A DNA stretch of 64,000 nt. Origin: Leifsonia shinshuensis. GTDB taxonomy: Bacteria > Actinomycetota > Actinomycetes > Actinomycetales > Microbacteriaceae. The notes under the pieces are model-generated. The model searched no databases, was not told the DNA's origin, and worked only from the letters and a program-made list of their open reading frames with translations. The stretch's first letter is position 1. Each line of letters starts with the position of its first letter. Where the stretch lies: assembly GCF_014217625.1 (NCBI RefSeq), contig NZ_CP043641.1:3534001-3598000 (forward strand), read 5' to 3'. The translations under genes and the position numbers were made by a program. Positions 1-8,619 of the stretch are shown here, piece after piece.

Positions 1-826
1 GGAGCACGTCCGCGTCCTCCAGCAGGTCGGTGGTGTGCCGGTCCTCGATCCAGGAGGCCGCGGACAGCGGGTGGCTGAACGGGAGCGCGCCCTTGCCGCC
101 GACGGTCGAGACGACCGGGGCGTCGAGCGCCTCGGCGAGCCGGCGGAGCGCGTCGGGACCGCCGGGAGAGCGGCGGACGCCGCCGCCGGCGAGGATGACC
201 GGACGACGTGCGGCGGCGAGGAGGGCTGCGGCCTCCGCCACCGACTCCGCACGCGGGCCGCGCGAGACCGGCGCGACCGCGGGAGCCTCGACGACGGGCG
301 GGGTGTCGGCCGGCCCGAGCAGCACGTCCTCCGGGACCTCCACCCAGGTCGGCCCTGCGGGCGCGGTCTGGGCGAGCGCCCAGGCGTCGGCCAGCGCGGC
401 GGGCAGGTGGGCAGCCTCCCTGACCAGCGCCGTCGACTTGGTGACGTTGCGGGCGCTCGCCTGCTGGTCGTCGAGCTGGTGCAGCAGCCCGTTGCGGGTC
501 CCGCCGAGACCGCGGCGCGGGACCTGGCTCGCCACGACCACGATCGGCACGCCGGTCGCGGACGCCTCCTGCAGTGCGCCGAGGGAGGTCAGCGCGCCGG
601 GGCCGGTGGAGAGGAAGAGGACGGCGACGCCGCCGGTCACCCGGGCGAAGCCGTCCGCACCGAAGGCGGAGTTGTTCTCCACGCGCGAGCTGACGAAGGT
701 CAGCGGGCTGCGGCGGAGGGCGTCGAAGAGCCCGAGGGCGTGCTGCCCGGGGATGCCGAATACGTGGGTCGCGCCCAGCGCGGCCAGGGTCTCGACGACG
801 ACGTCGCCTCCGGTGCGCGCGGTCAC
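1..826 (-). CDS. TPP-dependent enzyme, acetolactate-synthase-like (3' part outside window)
   Basis: The reverse-strand frame stays open to the left edge, so only about 275 N-terminal residues are visible. They match the PYR domain and the start of the central domain of acetolactate synthase-type thiamine-pyrophosphate enzymes. The block around V-F-G-I-P-G-Q-H (residues 22-29) is followed by the conserved activating glutamate (Glu50 in [15 protein letters not shown]) and by S-T-G-P-G-A-L-T (73-80). The GTG start shares GTGA with the stop of the agmatinase gene, so the two are translationally coupled. In this family the enzyme acts on 2-oxo acids; pairing with an agmatinase homologue suggests an amine or guanidino-acid catabolic operon, which is inference. 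The substrate cannot be read from the sequence, and the C-terminal TPP-binding domain is not in view. Confidence 0.85.
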   Translation of the reverse strand, partial: MTARTGGDVVVETLAALGATHVFGIPGQHALGLFDALRRSPLTFVSSRVENNSAFGADGFARVTGGVAVLFLSTGPGALTSLGALQEASATGVPIVVVASQVPRRGLGGTRNGLLHQLDDQQASARNVTKSTALVREAAHLPAALADAWALAQTAPAGPTWVEVPEDVLLGPADTPPVVEAPAVAPVSRGPRAESVAEAAALLAAARRPVILAGGGVRRSPGGPDALRRLAEALDAPVVSTVGGKGALPFSHPLSAASWIEDRHTTDLLEDADVL

Positions 827-1791
827 GACGTCGCGCCCCGGTTCTCGTCCTCGTGCCGCAGCGCGAGCAGCGACACCAGGTCGTAGGCGAGGTGGGAGGC
901 CGCGACGCCGGTCAGCTCGGCGTGGTCGTACGCGGGGGCGACCTCCACGACGTCGGCGCCGATCAGGTTGAGGCCCACGAAGCCGCGGATGATCTCCAGC
1001 AGCTCGCGGCTGGTGACGCCACCGGCCTCCGGGGTGCCGGTGCCGGGCGCGTGGGCCGGGTCCATGACGTCCACGTCGATCGAGATGTAGAGCGGGCGGT
1101 CGCCGATGCGGTCGCGCAGCTTCGCGACCACCTCGTCCACGCCCTGCCGGTAGACGTCGGCGCTGGTGACGATGCCGAAGCCGAAGCGGTGGTCGTCGTC
1201 CAGGTCCTTCTTGCCGTAGAGCGGGCCGCGGGTGCCGACGTGGCTGAGCGCCGCGGTGTCGAGGATGCCCTCCTCGAACGCCCGCCGGAACGGTGTGCCG
1301 TGGGTGAACTCCGCGCCGAAGTAGGTGTCCCAGGTGTCCAGGTGCGCGTCGAAGTGCAGGAGGGCGACCGGCCCGTGGCGCTCGGCCGCCGCGCGGAGCA
1401 GCGGCAGCGAGATGGTGTGGTCGCCGCCGAGGGTGACCAGCCGGGTACCGTCGGCGGTGAGGTCGTAGGCCGCCGACTGGACGGTCTCGATGGCCTCCGC
1501 GATGTCGAACGGGTTCACTGCGATGTCGCCGGCGTCGGCGACCTGCGTGAGCTCGAACGGGGAGACGTCGAGCGCCGGGTTGTAGGGGCGCAGCAGGCGG
1601 GAGGCCTCCCGGATGTGGTTGGGTCCGAAGCGCGCGCCCGGGCGGTAGGAGACGCCGGTGTCGAACGGGACGCCCGCCACGACGATGTCGGCATGGTCCA
1701 CCTGGTCGAGGCGCGGGAGGCGGGCGAAGCCGTCGCGGCCGGCGTAGCGGGGAGTGCGCGACGAGTCGATGGGGCCGACGTTCTGCGGCAA
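823..1791 (-). CDS. speB: Agmatinase/ureohydrolase family protein
   Basis: A 322-residue ureohydrolase, the usual size for agmatinase, which hydrolyses a guanidino compound to an amine plus urea at a binuclear Mn site in the cytoplasm. Metal ligands are visible: G-G-D-H (His125), F-D-A-H-L-D (Asp148, His150, Asp152) and, further on, S-I-D-V-D-V-M-D-P. The start is taken as TTG at 1791-1789 because AAGGAGG lies 5 nt before it; the longer open frame upstream has no such site and lacks homologous content. It is coupled to the downstream TPP enzyme by a 4-nt overlap and divergent from an XRE-cupin regulator. The true substrate could be agmatine, guanidinobutyrate or another guanidino compound; agmatinase is a family-level call. 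Confidence 0.88.
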   Translation of the reverse strand: MPQNVGPIDSSRTPRYAGRDGFARLPRLDQVDHADIVVAGVPFDTGVSYRPGARFGPNHIREASRLLRPYNPALDVSPFELTQVADAGDIAVNPFDIAEAIETVQSAAYDLTADGTRLVTLGGDHTISLPLLRAAAERHGPVALLHFDAHLDTWDTYFGAEFTHGTPFRRAFEEGILDTAALSHVGTRGPLYGKKDLDDDHRFGFGIVTSADVYRQGVDEVVAKLRDRIGDRPLYISIDVDVMDPAHAPGTGTPEAGGVTSRELLEIIRGFVGLNLIGADVVEVAPAYDHAELTGVAASHLAYDLVSLLALRHEDENRGATS

Positions 1792-1836
1792 GGCAACCTC
1801 CTTGGTGCGGTGCAGGTTTCCTGTGACGGAACCTTT

Positions 1837-1883
1837 GTTGCATGAGAGGCTACAACGCGATCGCCCCGACGTCAACGCGATCG
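1837..1883. promoter_or_regulatory. Candidate operator region between agmatinase and XRE-cupin regulator
   Basis: The 135-bp divergent intergenic region holds an inverted repeat GTTGCA-N8-TACAAC (1837-1856) and a direct repeat CAACGCGATCG at 1853-1863 and 1873-1883. The direct repeats lie exactly 20 bp apart, about two helical turns, so they would face the same side of the DNA. XRE-cupin regulators commonly sit next to, and bind beside, the amine-catabolism genes they control. Binding here is inferred from position and symmetry only. Confidence 0.4.
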
Positions 1884-1914
1884 GGTCGTCGCCGGCTCCA
1901 GCCCCTCGAACGGT

Positions 1915-1926
1915 TACCGTTGTCCC
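1915..1926 (+). promoter_or_regulatory. Leaderless-type -10 box for the XRE-cupin gene
   Basis: TACCGT (1915-1920) matches TANNNT and ends 6 nt before the ATG at 1927. No Shine-Dalgarno sequence precedes the start, so transcription probably begins at the A of the start codon. Confidence 0.5.
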
Positions 1927-2505
1927 ATGCGCCCGATGCCCCTCGAACCCGCCGACCGCCGCGTGGCCATCGGCCCGCGGCTGCGCGCGGCACGCCGGGC
2001 GCAGCAGCTCACGATCGACGAGGTCGCGCAGATCACCGGCCTGACCAAGGGCTTCCTCTCGCGGGTGGAGCGGGACATGACGTCCCCGAGCGTCTCATCC
2101 CTGATCAGCCTCTGCGACGTCCTGTCGATCCCGGTCGGCTCGCTGTTCGAGGAGCCCGACGTGCAGCTCGTCCCCGCGGGCACAGGCGCGAAGGTCAACC
2201 TGGGCGGTGTCGACACGGAGGAGCGGCTGCTGTCCCCGCGCTCGGAGTCGCGCGTGCAAGTCATCCGCTCGGTCATCCAGACCGGCGGCCACGGCGGCGA
2301 GGAGCTCTACGCGGTGGCGGCGGACGTCGACGTGCTGCACGTCCTCCGCGGCGAGATCGAGGTCCGTTTCTCCGACCGAGAGTGGCGGCTCGGCCCGGGC
2401 GACAGCCTGACGTTCAGCGGGCACGAGCCGCACAGCTGGCGCGTGCTCACCGACGACGGCGCCGAGGTGCTTTGGGTGCTGGTGCCGGCGCTCTGGAGCG
2501 CGTGA
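1927..2505 (+). CDS. XRE-family transcriptional regulator with C-terminal cupin domain
   Basis: A 192-residue regulator with an N-terminal lambda-repressor-like helix-turn-helix (about residues 15-70, including [12 protein letters not shown]) and a C-terminal cupin barrel (about 115-190, with G-G-E-E and P-G-D-S-L-T-F). In this family, as in PuuR-type proteins, the HTH binds an operator and the cupin senses a small ligand. It lies divergent from the agmatinase and TPP-enzyme operon, so it probably controls those genes with an amine, guanidino or amino-acid ligand; that is inference from context. The start ATG has no Shine-Dalgarno but a good -10 six bases upstream. Its stop overlaps the next gene by GTGA. 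Confidence 0.9.
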   Translation: MRPMPLEPADRRVAIGPRLRAARRAQQLTIDEVAQITGLTKGFLSRVERDMTSPSVSSLISLCDVLSIPVGSLFEEPDVQLVPAGTGAKVNLGGVDTEERLLSPRSESRVQVIRSVIQTGGHGGEELYAVAADVDVLHVLRGEIEVRFSDREWRLGPGDSLTFSGHEPHSWRVLTDDGAEVLWVLVPALWSA

Positions 2506-3125
2506 CCGCCGTGTCCCCGTACCGGAACCGCGTCACCCCCACCGGCGAGATCGTCGCGATCCCGCTCCGGGGGGCGTGGACGGGCAACCGCGGGAGGCTG
2601 CACGAGGGCGAGGAGGTCGTCCGCTACCACGGCGGCAACCTGTGGATCACGTGCGCCCTGGAGTTCCGCGGCCGCCACCACGACCTGTGGCGGCCGGGCC
2701 GCTACACGTTCCTGTTCTTCCACGACGAGGCGGTCGCCTTCGCCGCGGGACACCGGCCGTGCGCCGAGTGCCGCTGGGCCGCGTACAAGCAATACCAGGC
2801 GGCCTGGGCGTCGGAGGCCGGCACGGCACTGCCGTCCGCGGGGGAGATGAACCGGCGGCTGCACAGCGAGCGGCTGTATCCGCGCACGCATCGGCGGCGG
2901 GTGCACGAGGCTGCCTGGTCGTCGCTGCCGGACGGCGCGTTCGCCGTCGTGGAGGGCCGGCCCGCGCTGGTGCTGGGCGACCACCTCAGCGTGTGGGGGA
3001 GCGCAGGGTACGGCGAGCGGCTGGTGCGGCCGCGGCGCGGGACCGCGGAAGTGCTGACGCCGCCGTCGACGCTCGCGGTGCTGCGGGCGGGGTACCCGGT
3101 GCAGGTGGACGACGGGGCGCGCTAG
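2502..3125 (+). CDS. Conserved hypothetical protein with H-R-P-C-x-x-C motif
   Basis: A 207-residue soluble protein that I do not assign to a named family. It starts with GTG overlapping the regulator stop (GTGA), so it is probably co-transcribed and translationally coupled. A compact H-R-P-C-A-E-C-R motif (His84, Cys87, Cys90) after an aromatic stretch (R-Y-T-F-L-F-F-H-D-E) could bind a metal and resembles the spacing of Ada-type or treble-clef zinc sites. The basic segment R-L-H-S-E-R-L-Y-P-R-T-H-R-R-R near residue 125 could contact nucleic acid. No signal peptide or membrane segment is visible. Zinc binding is inference. Confidence 0.7.
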   Translation: MTAVSPYRNRVTPTGEIVAIPLRGAWTGNRGRLHEGEEVVRYHGGNLWITCALEFRGRHHDLWRPGRYTFLFFHDEAVAFAAGHRPCAECRWAAYKQYQAAWASEAGTALPSAGEMNRRLHSERLYPRTHRRRVHEAAWSSLPDGAFAVVEGRPALVLGDHLSVWGSAGYGERLVRPRRGTAEVLTPPSTLAVLRAGYPVQVDDGAR

Positions 3126-3152
3126 CCGCGCGAGCCATGCCAGGATGTGCGC

Positions 3153-4361
3153 ATGTCCGCGCAGCCGCGCTCCGCTCGCCGCTCCAGCAGTCGCTCCGCT
3201 CGCCTGTCCGCCGTGCTCGCGACAGCGCTGGCGCTGCTCTGCCTCACCTCCCTCGTCGCCTGTACGCAGGCGGAACGGGTGAGCGAAGACCTCGGCGCGC
3301 GCGCATACACCGGCCGGTTCTACGCCGACGCCCCCAGCACGCCGCAGAAACCGGGGACGCTCGTCCGCTCCGAGACCGCCGTCGGCGCCCCGCGCGGCTC
3401 GACCGCCTGGCGGATCCTGTTCTGGTCCACCGATCTCCACGGCGCCCCGGTGCTCAACAGCGGCATGCTCGTCGTGCCCGACGCCCCGGCGCCGGCCGGC
3501 GGCCGCACGGTCGTCTCCTGGGGGCACCCGACCACCGGCACCGCCGAGAAATGCGCGCCGTCGAGGTCCGTCGACCCGTACGTGTGGATGGAGGGCCTCC
3601 CCGAGCTGCTCGGCCAGGGCTACGCGGTCGTCGCCACCGACTACACCGGGATGGGCGTGCCCGGCCCCGACTCGTACCTGATCGGCGACACCGCGGGACG
3701 CAACCTGCTCGACGCGGTCAGAGCCGCACGGAGCCTCCCACGCACCGATCTGGGTTCGAAGGTCCTGCTCTGGGGCCACTCGCAGGGCGGCCAGGCGGCC
3801 CTGTTCGCCGCGCAGCTGTGGAAGGCCTACGCGCCGGAGCTCGATGTGCGCGCCGTCGCGGTCGCCGCGCCGGCCACCGACCTGGCGCCGCTGCTGCGGG
3901 CGGACATCGGCGACATCTCCGGAGTCAGCATCGCCTCGTACGCGTTCGCGGCGTACTCCTCGGTCTACGGCGCGCCGGTGGAGTCCATCCTGACGCCGGC
4001 CGCGGCCCGGGCCCTGCCCGCGATCAACGGCTTCTGCCTCATCACGCAGAACGACGCCCTCCATGCCGTCGCCCGGCCGCTGGTCGGCACGTTCCTCACG
4101 GCCGACCCGGCCACCACGCAGCCGTGGCAGGACCTGCTCGCCGCCAACACCCCCGGGAGCGTCCGGCTGCCCATCCCGCTGCTGGTCGCCCAGGGCCTCT
4201 CCGACCAGCTCGTCCGCCCGGACCTGACGAAGGCCTTCGTCGATCGGGAGCTCCGGCTCGGCACCGCGGTCACGTACGACACCGTGCCGGGGGCGACCCA
4301 CGGGACCATCGTGGGCAAAGCGCTTCCGCGAGTGCTCGCGTTCTTCGCGGCCGTGGGGTGA
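3153..4361 (+). CDS. Secretory lipase-type alpha/beta hydrolase lipoprotein
   Basis: A 402-residue exported protein. The N-terminus has an Arg/Ser-rich n-region, a hydrophobic core and a lipobox ending L-V-A-C near residue 29, so it is probably a membrane-anchored lipoprotein. The body has the alpha/beta-hydrolase nucleophile elbow G-H-S-Q-G-G (Ser near residue 210) and a late His in G-A-T-H-G-T that fits the catalytic triad. The overall pattern (W-G-H-P-T-T-G-T-A, D-Y-T-G-M-G) is that of secretory lipases (PF03583 type), which cleave ester lipids. The ATG at 3153 is chosen because AGGA lies 7 nt upstream; a GTG two codons earlier is possible. It converges on the next gene with an 18-bp gap. 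Confidence 0.85.
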   Translation: MSAQPRSARRSSSRSARLSAVLATALALLCLTSLVACTQAERVSEDLGARAYTGRFYADAPSTPQKPGTLVRSETAVGAPRGSTAWRILFWSTDLHGAPVLNSGMLVVPDAPAPAGGRTVVSWGHPTTGTAEKCAPSRSVDPYVWMEGLPELLGQGYAVVATDYTGMGVPGPDSYLIGDTAGRNLLDAVRAARSLPRTDLGSKVLLWGHSQGGQAALFAAQLWKAYAPELDVRAVAVAAPATDLAPLLRADIGDISGVSIASYAFAAYSSVYGAPVESILTPAAARALPAINGFCLITQNDALHAVARPLVGTFLTADPATTQPWQDLLAANTPGSVRLPIPLLVAQGLSDQLVRPDLTKAFVDRELRLGTAVTYDTVPGATHGTIVGKALPRVLAFFAAVG

Positions 4362-4379
4362 GCGGTAGGAGAGCGCGCT

Positions 4380-5675
4380 CTAGGACGCGACGCCCGACCC
4401 GTCGGCCTCGACAGCCTCGGCGGCCTCGGCGGCCGCGGCCGGGCGGCTGAGCGCGAACAGCCTCCTGATCGACCAGCCGAGCAGGACGATGAACAGCGCG
4501 TTGCGGACGGTCAGGATGGCCGCGACGACGGGATCCCCATCGGTGAGGGGGATGTACAGGATCGGGAAGATCAGGGTGGTCAGCCCCGCGATGACGAGGA
4601 GCAGCATCGACGGGATGCGCGCCGCGCGGGGGTCCGTCCGGATGAGCACGGCGACGACAGGGGCGATCCAGAGCACGTACTGGGGCGACCCGACTTTGTT
4701 GAACACCACCAGGGTGGTCACCAGCGCGAGGGAGCCGAGAACGACGAGAACCGGCTCGGGACCGCGAGCCCGGACCGCCCGGATCAGCAGGAATGCCACC
4801 AGCAGCAGAGCAATCGGCAGCGCGTAGCCGATGACCGCCGCGGCGACGCTGTCTCCTGGCCCGCTCACCTCCTCCGTGCTCAGGGTGTTGTTCTGCCACA
4901 CGTAGGTGTTGGGCACGTGGAGGTCGGCCAGCCACAGCCAGGGCGTCGTGATCGGCGCCTCGAGCTGGAGTCCCCGCTCGGTCTGCGTGGTGAGGAACCC
5001 GGTGAGGAAGCGCGCTCCGCCGAGAGCGGCGATCGTGCCGACGACCAGCGCGGTCACGCCGAGGGCGGCGAGGATCAGCGGGCGGCGTCGGCGGAACCCG
5101 ATGACCGCCGCCAGCAGCACGGCGGCCGGCCACACCTTGATCCACGCCGCCACGGTGAGGAGCGCCGCGGCGACCGCCGGCCGACGCGCCAGCACGGTGA
5201 GCGCGATGATGACGAGGGGTGCGGTGAAGCCCTCCAGGCGCAGGAGCGCGACGGGGCTCATCACCAGCACGAACGCCAGCCACCACCAGGCGGCGCGGTA
5301 GCCGGCCGTCGAGCCCTCCCGGATGAGGACGCGGACGGCCGCGCCGTTCAGCACGGTGATGAGCAGGAACCAGATCAACTGGAACAGGGCGGGCCCTGCG
5401 ACGCTGGCGGCCAGCAGCGGCGCCAGCGCTCCGACCGGGTACACCCACGGCTCCGTGATGCCGGGCCACTGCCCGTACTGGAAGGCGTCCAGGACCCAGG
5501 TCCGGTAGAGCGGCAGGTCCCCGAGCGCATCCCCGGTGACGATGGCCGGCCCGAGTGCGACCAGGAACATCACGTGCAGGACGACGAACGCGGACACCAG
5601 GTTCCGTCGCTGTCCGAACCAGGACAGCGCGGGTGTCGCGACGTCGTTCTCGACAGCTTCGTACACGGCACTCAC
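4380..5675 (-). CDS. GT87-type polytopic membrane glycosyltransferase (DUF2029)
   Basis: A 431-residue integral membrane protein with about ten hydrophobic spans. The pattern of an early periplasmic loop with Y-R-T-W-V-L and F-Q-Y-G-Q-W-P, followed by repeated long helices, resembles GT-C fold alpha-mannosyltransferases (GT87/DUF2029) that use polyprenyl-phosphate sugars at the outer face of the membrane. The GTG start at 5675 is preceded by GGAGG 9 nt upstream; the longer open frame has no ribosome site. The C-terminus carries an Ala/Glu-rich cytosolic tail. The acceptor is unknown; lipoglycan or cell-wall glycan is typical for actinobacterial relatives. It stands alone, away from the EPS locus. 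Confidence 0.75.
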   Translation of the reverse strand: MSAVYEAVENDVATPALSWFGQRRNLVSAFVVLHVMFLVALGPAIVTGDALGDLPLYRTWVLDAFQYGQWPGITEPWVYPVGALAPLLAASVAGPALFQLIWFLLITVLNGAAVRVLIREGSTAGYRAAWWWLAFVLVMSPVALLRLEGFTAPLVIIALTVLARRPAVAAALLTVAAWIKVWPAAVLLAAVIGFRRRRPLILAALGVTALVVGTIAALGGARFLTGFLTTQTERGLQLEAPITTPWLWLADLHVPNTYVWQNNTLSTEEVSGPGDSVAAAVIGYALPIALLLVAFLLIRAVRARGPEPVLVVLGSLALVTTLVVFNKVGSPQYVLWIAPVVAVLIRTDPRAARIPSMLLLVIAGLTTLIFPILYIPLTDGDPVVAAILTVRNALFIVLLGWSIRRLFALSRPAAAAEAAEAVEADGSGVAS

Positions 5676-5818
5676 GAGGGGCGACCTCCAACCCGCGACC
5701 GCAGAGCTTCGCGACGCCGTCAGAGTACCGGTGGAGCGTGTCCCGCGGGCAGTGGCGCGGGTGTACAACAGGCCACGCTTCCGGGAACATCACGCCCGGA
5801 TCATGCGACGCGGCGCCC

Positions 5819-6487
5819 CTAGCCGAACTGCTCCCACTGCCCCTCGGAGATCACCCGGACCTCCCCCGCGACGACGGAGATCGCCGTCTGGTCGTCGATC
5901 GCGTACGCGCGACCAGGGATGCCCGCCGCCCAGCGGTGCGCGCTCTCGCGCGTGTTGGCCGGCCAGCCCGGGTAGTCCAGGTGCGGGAAGATCGAGAAGC
6001 CGACCAGCCCCAGCGTCCCGTCGCCGCCGTCCGGCTCCCAGTCCACGAACTGGCGCCCGATGCGCGGCGTCAGCGCCATGCTTCCGGCGCTCACCCCGAC
6101 CCACACGGTGTCGGGCAGCGACGGGATAAGGTCGGCCAGGCCGGACTCGCGCAGCCAGTGCGTGAGGTAGACCGCTTCGCCGCCGTCGACCAGCAGCACG
6201 TCGGCGTCGCGCACCCACGAGGTCCAGCGCTCGACGGGGATGCCCGGCAGCGCCGTCAGCTCCAGCACCCCGACCGACTTCCAGCCCAGGTCGCAGAGCC
6301 CGACGGCGTCGTCCCACTTCCCGGCGATCGACATCCAGACCGACTCGGGCGAGCACTGGGGCTGACCCCACTGCGCGGTCGGGACGAACAGGGCGCGGGA
6401 CTCGGCGATCGGCTTGCCCAGGAGGTCGACCAGGGCGGCCTCGATGCTCGGGTTGGTGATCCCGCCGGAGGTGAGGAGCAGCTTCAT
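5819..6487 (-). CDS. Peptidase S51/dipeptidase E-like class I glutamine amidotransferase-fold protein
   Basis: A 222-residue cytosolic protein. Its nucleophile elbow is G-V-S-A-G-S-M (Ser133), the motif of peptidase family S51 (aspartyl dipeptidase PepE and cyanophycinase relatives), and D-V-L-L-V-D-G-G-E (about 96-104) precedes it as in that fold. Family members cleave Asp-X dipeptides or related isopeptides; the substrate here is not determinable. The start ATG is preceded by AAAGG about 8 nt upstream. The gene is monocistronic, with 143 bp to the upstream end of the GT87 gene on the same strand. Confidence 0.82.
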   Translation of the reverse strand: MKLLLTSGGITNPSIEAALVDLLGKPIAESRALFVPTAQWGQPQCSPESVWMSIAGKWDDAVGLCDLGWKSVGVLELTALPGIPVERWTSWVRDADVLLVDGGEAVYLTHWLRESGLADLIPSLPDTVWVGVSAGSMALTPRIGRQFVDWEPDGGDGTLGLVGFSIFPHLDYPGWPANTRESAHRWAAGIPGRAYAIDDQTAISVVAGEVRVISEGQWEQFG

Positions 6488-6560
6488 CGTGAGCGCCTTT
6501 CGCCGGAGACGACCCGGTCCCGGGGGAGACCGTACCCGGAATCGACGCCGGGCGGAGCCC

Positions 6561-6704
6561 TTACAGCGCGTCCGGTGCCCCGTCCCCCATGTCGCGCGCG
6601 TCCACCAGGTCCACCGCGAGGCCGAGCGCGACCACGGCCGCGACGACGGCGGCGCAGAGGGTGACGATGATCACGAACACGCGCACGGCCCGATCCTCAC
6701 CCAT
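6561..6704 (-). CDS. Possible small single-span membrane protein
   Basis: A 47-residue frame with one clear hydrophobic helix (V-R-V-F-V-I-I-V-T-L-C-A-A-V-V-A at about residues 8-23, continuing to about 30) and an acidic C-terminus rich in Asp. The length and single span are typical of small actinobacterial membrane proteins, but no ribosome-binding site is convincing and I know no family for it. The frame can be extended 17 codons upstream to 6755 without gaining hydrophobic content. Confidence 0.35.
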   Translation of the reverse strand: MGEDRAVRVFVIIVTLCAAVVAAVVALGLAVDLVDARDMGDGAPDAL

Positions 6705-6760
6705 CGGGGCACAGAAGCCTCTAAGAACCTCACCTCCGCTTCCGGGAACAATCACCCGGA

Positions 6761-6779
6761 TATATAGTTAACGCATATA
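6761..6779. promoter_or_regulatory. AT-rich inverted repeat, candidate MarR operator
   Basis: An AT-rich stretch in a GC-rich region contains TATAT and ATATA arms (6761-6765 and 6775-6779) around GTTAAC (6767-6772). It lies about 100 bp upstream of the MFS exporter whose operon ends with a MarR regulator. MarR proteins usually bind such palindromes to autoregulate their exporter operons. The arms and the centre are offset by half a base, so the symmetry is imperfect. Confidence 0.45.
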
Positions 6780-6876
6780 AATCATCAGCGCGCCGACGCG
6801 CTTCCCGCTCCGGCGCGCACCTCTTGCCTGGGCCGGCGACCCACGACACCCGATACGAAACGCACGAAGGACTCTT

Positions 6877-8619
6877 TTGGCCCGCACCGGCATCTTCACC
6901 AAGGATCACCCGCACTACCGCTGGGTGGCGCTCTCCAACACCACACTCGGCATGCTCATGGCGACGATCAACTCCTCGATCGTCATCATCTCGCTGCCCG
7001 CGATCTTCACCGGCGTCAAGCTGAACCCGCTCGAGCCGGGCAACGTCTCCTACCTGCTCTGGATGCTGATGGGCTACATGCTCGTCACCGCCGTGCTCGT
7101 CGTCATGTTCGGCCGGATGGGCGACCAGTACGGGCGCGTCCGCATCTACAACCTCGGCTTCGTCATCTTCACCGTCGCCGCGATCGCGCTCTGCCTCGAC
7201 CCGTTCTCCGGCGGCCCCGGCGCCATGTGGCTGATCGCCTGGCGGTTCGTCCAGGGCATCGGCGGCGCCATGCTGTTCGCCAACTCGACCGCGATCCTCA
7301 CCGACGCGTTCCCGGCCAACAAGCGCGGCTTCGCGCTCGGCCTCAACCAGGTCGCGGCGATCGCCGGCTCGTTCATCGGCCTCATCCTCGGCGGCGTGCT
7401 CGCCGAGATCGACTGGCGCGCGGTCTTCTTCGTCTCGGTGCCGTTCGGGATCATCGGCACCATCTGGTCCTTCAAGTCGCTGCACGAGGTCGGCCAGAAG
7501 AACCCCGGCAGGATCGACTGGCTCGGCAACGTCACCTTCGCGATCGGCCTCATCGCCCTCCTCACCGGCATCACCTACGGCATCCAGCCCTACGGCGGCT
7601 CGTCGCAGGGCTGGGGCAACCCGTGGGTGCTCGGCTCGATCATCGGCGGCATCCTGCTGCTGATCGCGTTCGTCGTCATCGAGCTCAAGGTGCCGTCGCC
7701 GATGTTCGACATGCGGCTGTTCAAGATCAGAGCGTTCTCGTCCGGCATCTTCGCGGGCTTCCTCGCGGCGATCGGGCGAGGCGGCCTCCAGTTCATGCTG
7801 ATCATCTGGCTGCAGGGGATCTGGCTGCCGCTGCACGGCTACAGCTACGAGTCGACGCCGCTCTGGGCCGGCATCTACATGCTGCCGATCACGATCGGCT
7901 TCCTCATCGCCGGCCCGATCTCCGGCGCGCTCTCCGACCGGTTCGGCTCGCGGGCGTTTTCGACCGTCGGACTCGTGCTCGTCGCGGCGACCTTCGTCGG
8001 CCTCCTGCTCATCCCGGTGAACTTCGAGTACTGGCAGTTCGCGCTGCTGACCGGCCTCAACGGGATCGGCTCCGGCCTGTTCTCGTCGCCGAACCGCACG
8101 GCGATCATGAACAGCGTCCCGGCGAACGAGCGCGGCTCGGCCTCCGGGATGGCGGGCGTCGCCCTCAACGCCGGAAGCTCGCTCTCCATCGGCATCTTCT
8201 TCTCCCTGATGATCGCGGGCCTGTCGGTCGCGCTGCCGACCGCGCTCAGCACCGGGCTGACCTCCCACGGCGTGCCGCAGAACGTCGCCGCCCAGATCGG
8301 CGCGACGCCTCCGGTCGGCAGTCTGTTCGCGGCGTTCCTCGGCTACAACCCGATCGCGAGCCTGCTCGGGCCGACCGGCCTGCTGCAGTCCCCGCACGTC
8401 GACGCGGCGACGCTGACCGGCAAGGAGTTCTTCCCTCAGCTCATCTCCGGGCCGTTCCACGACGGCCTCGTGGTGGTGTTCATCGCGGCGGCGGTCATGT
8501 CGATCATCGGCGCGATCGCCTCGTTCCTCGGCGGATCCAAGTATGTTCATGAGGAGGCCGTCGCAGCAGCACGGCCGGTCGCTGTGGAAGGCGAGGAAGT
8601 CGGTGCAGGGCGAGCGTGA
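6877..8619 (+). CDS. MFS drug-resistance transporter, DHA2 (14-TM) family
   Basis: A 580-residue transporter of DHA2/EmrB-QacA type with about 14 hydrophobic helices. It carries the motif A equivalent G-R-M-G-D-Q-Y-G-R after helix 2 and G-G-A-M-L-F-A-N-S in helix 4; the family exports drugs or metabolites by proton antiport. The start is TTG at 6877 because AAGGA lies 5 nt upstream and the next residues (A-R-T-G-I-F-T-K-D-H-P-H-Y-R-W) form a plausible cytosolic N-terminus. It overlaps the MarR gene by 17 nt, so the pair forms an exporter-repressor operon. The substrate is unknown. Confidence 0.88.
   Translation: MARTGIFTKDHPHYRWVALSNTTLGMLMATINSSIVIISLPAIFTGVKLNPLEPGNVSYLLWMLMGYMLVTAVLVVMFGRMGDQYGRVRIYNLGFVIFTVAAIALCLDPFSGGPGAMWLIAWRFVQGIGGAMLFANSTAILTDAFPANKRGFALGLNQVAAIAGSFIGLILGGVLAEIDWRAVFFVSVPFGIIGTIWSFKSLHEVGQKNPGRIDWLGNVTFAIGLIALLTGITYGIQPYGGSSQGWGNPWVLGSIIGGILLLIAFVVIELKVPSPMFDMRLFKIRAFSSGIFAGFLAAIGRGGLQFMLIIWLQGIWLPLHGYSYESTPLWAGIYMLPITIGFLIAGPISGALSDRFGSRAFSTVGLVLVAATFVGLLLIPVNFEYWQFALLTGLNGIGSGLFSSPNRTAIMNSVPANERGSASGMAGVALNAGSSLSIGIFFSLMIAGLSVALPTALSTGLTSHGVPQNVAAQIGATPPVGSLFAAFLGYNPIASLLGPTGLLQSPHVDAATLTGKEFFPQLISGPFHDGLVVVFIAAAVMSIIGAIASFLGGSKYVHEEAVAAARPVAVEGEEVGAGRA

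Noticed and set aside
30..971. Long + strand frames over the TPP enzyme and agmatinase region
   Set aside because: They are Arg/Ala/Gly-rich mirror frames of two well-supported minus-strand genes.
1792..1875. Longer agmatinase N-terminus
   Set aside because: The added residues have no family similarity and the TTG at 1791 has an optimal ribosome site.
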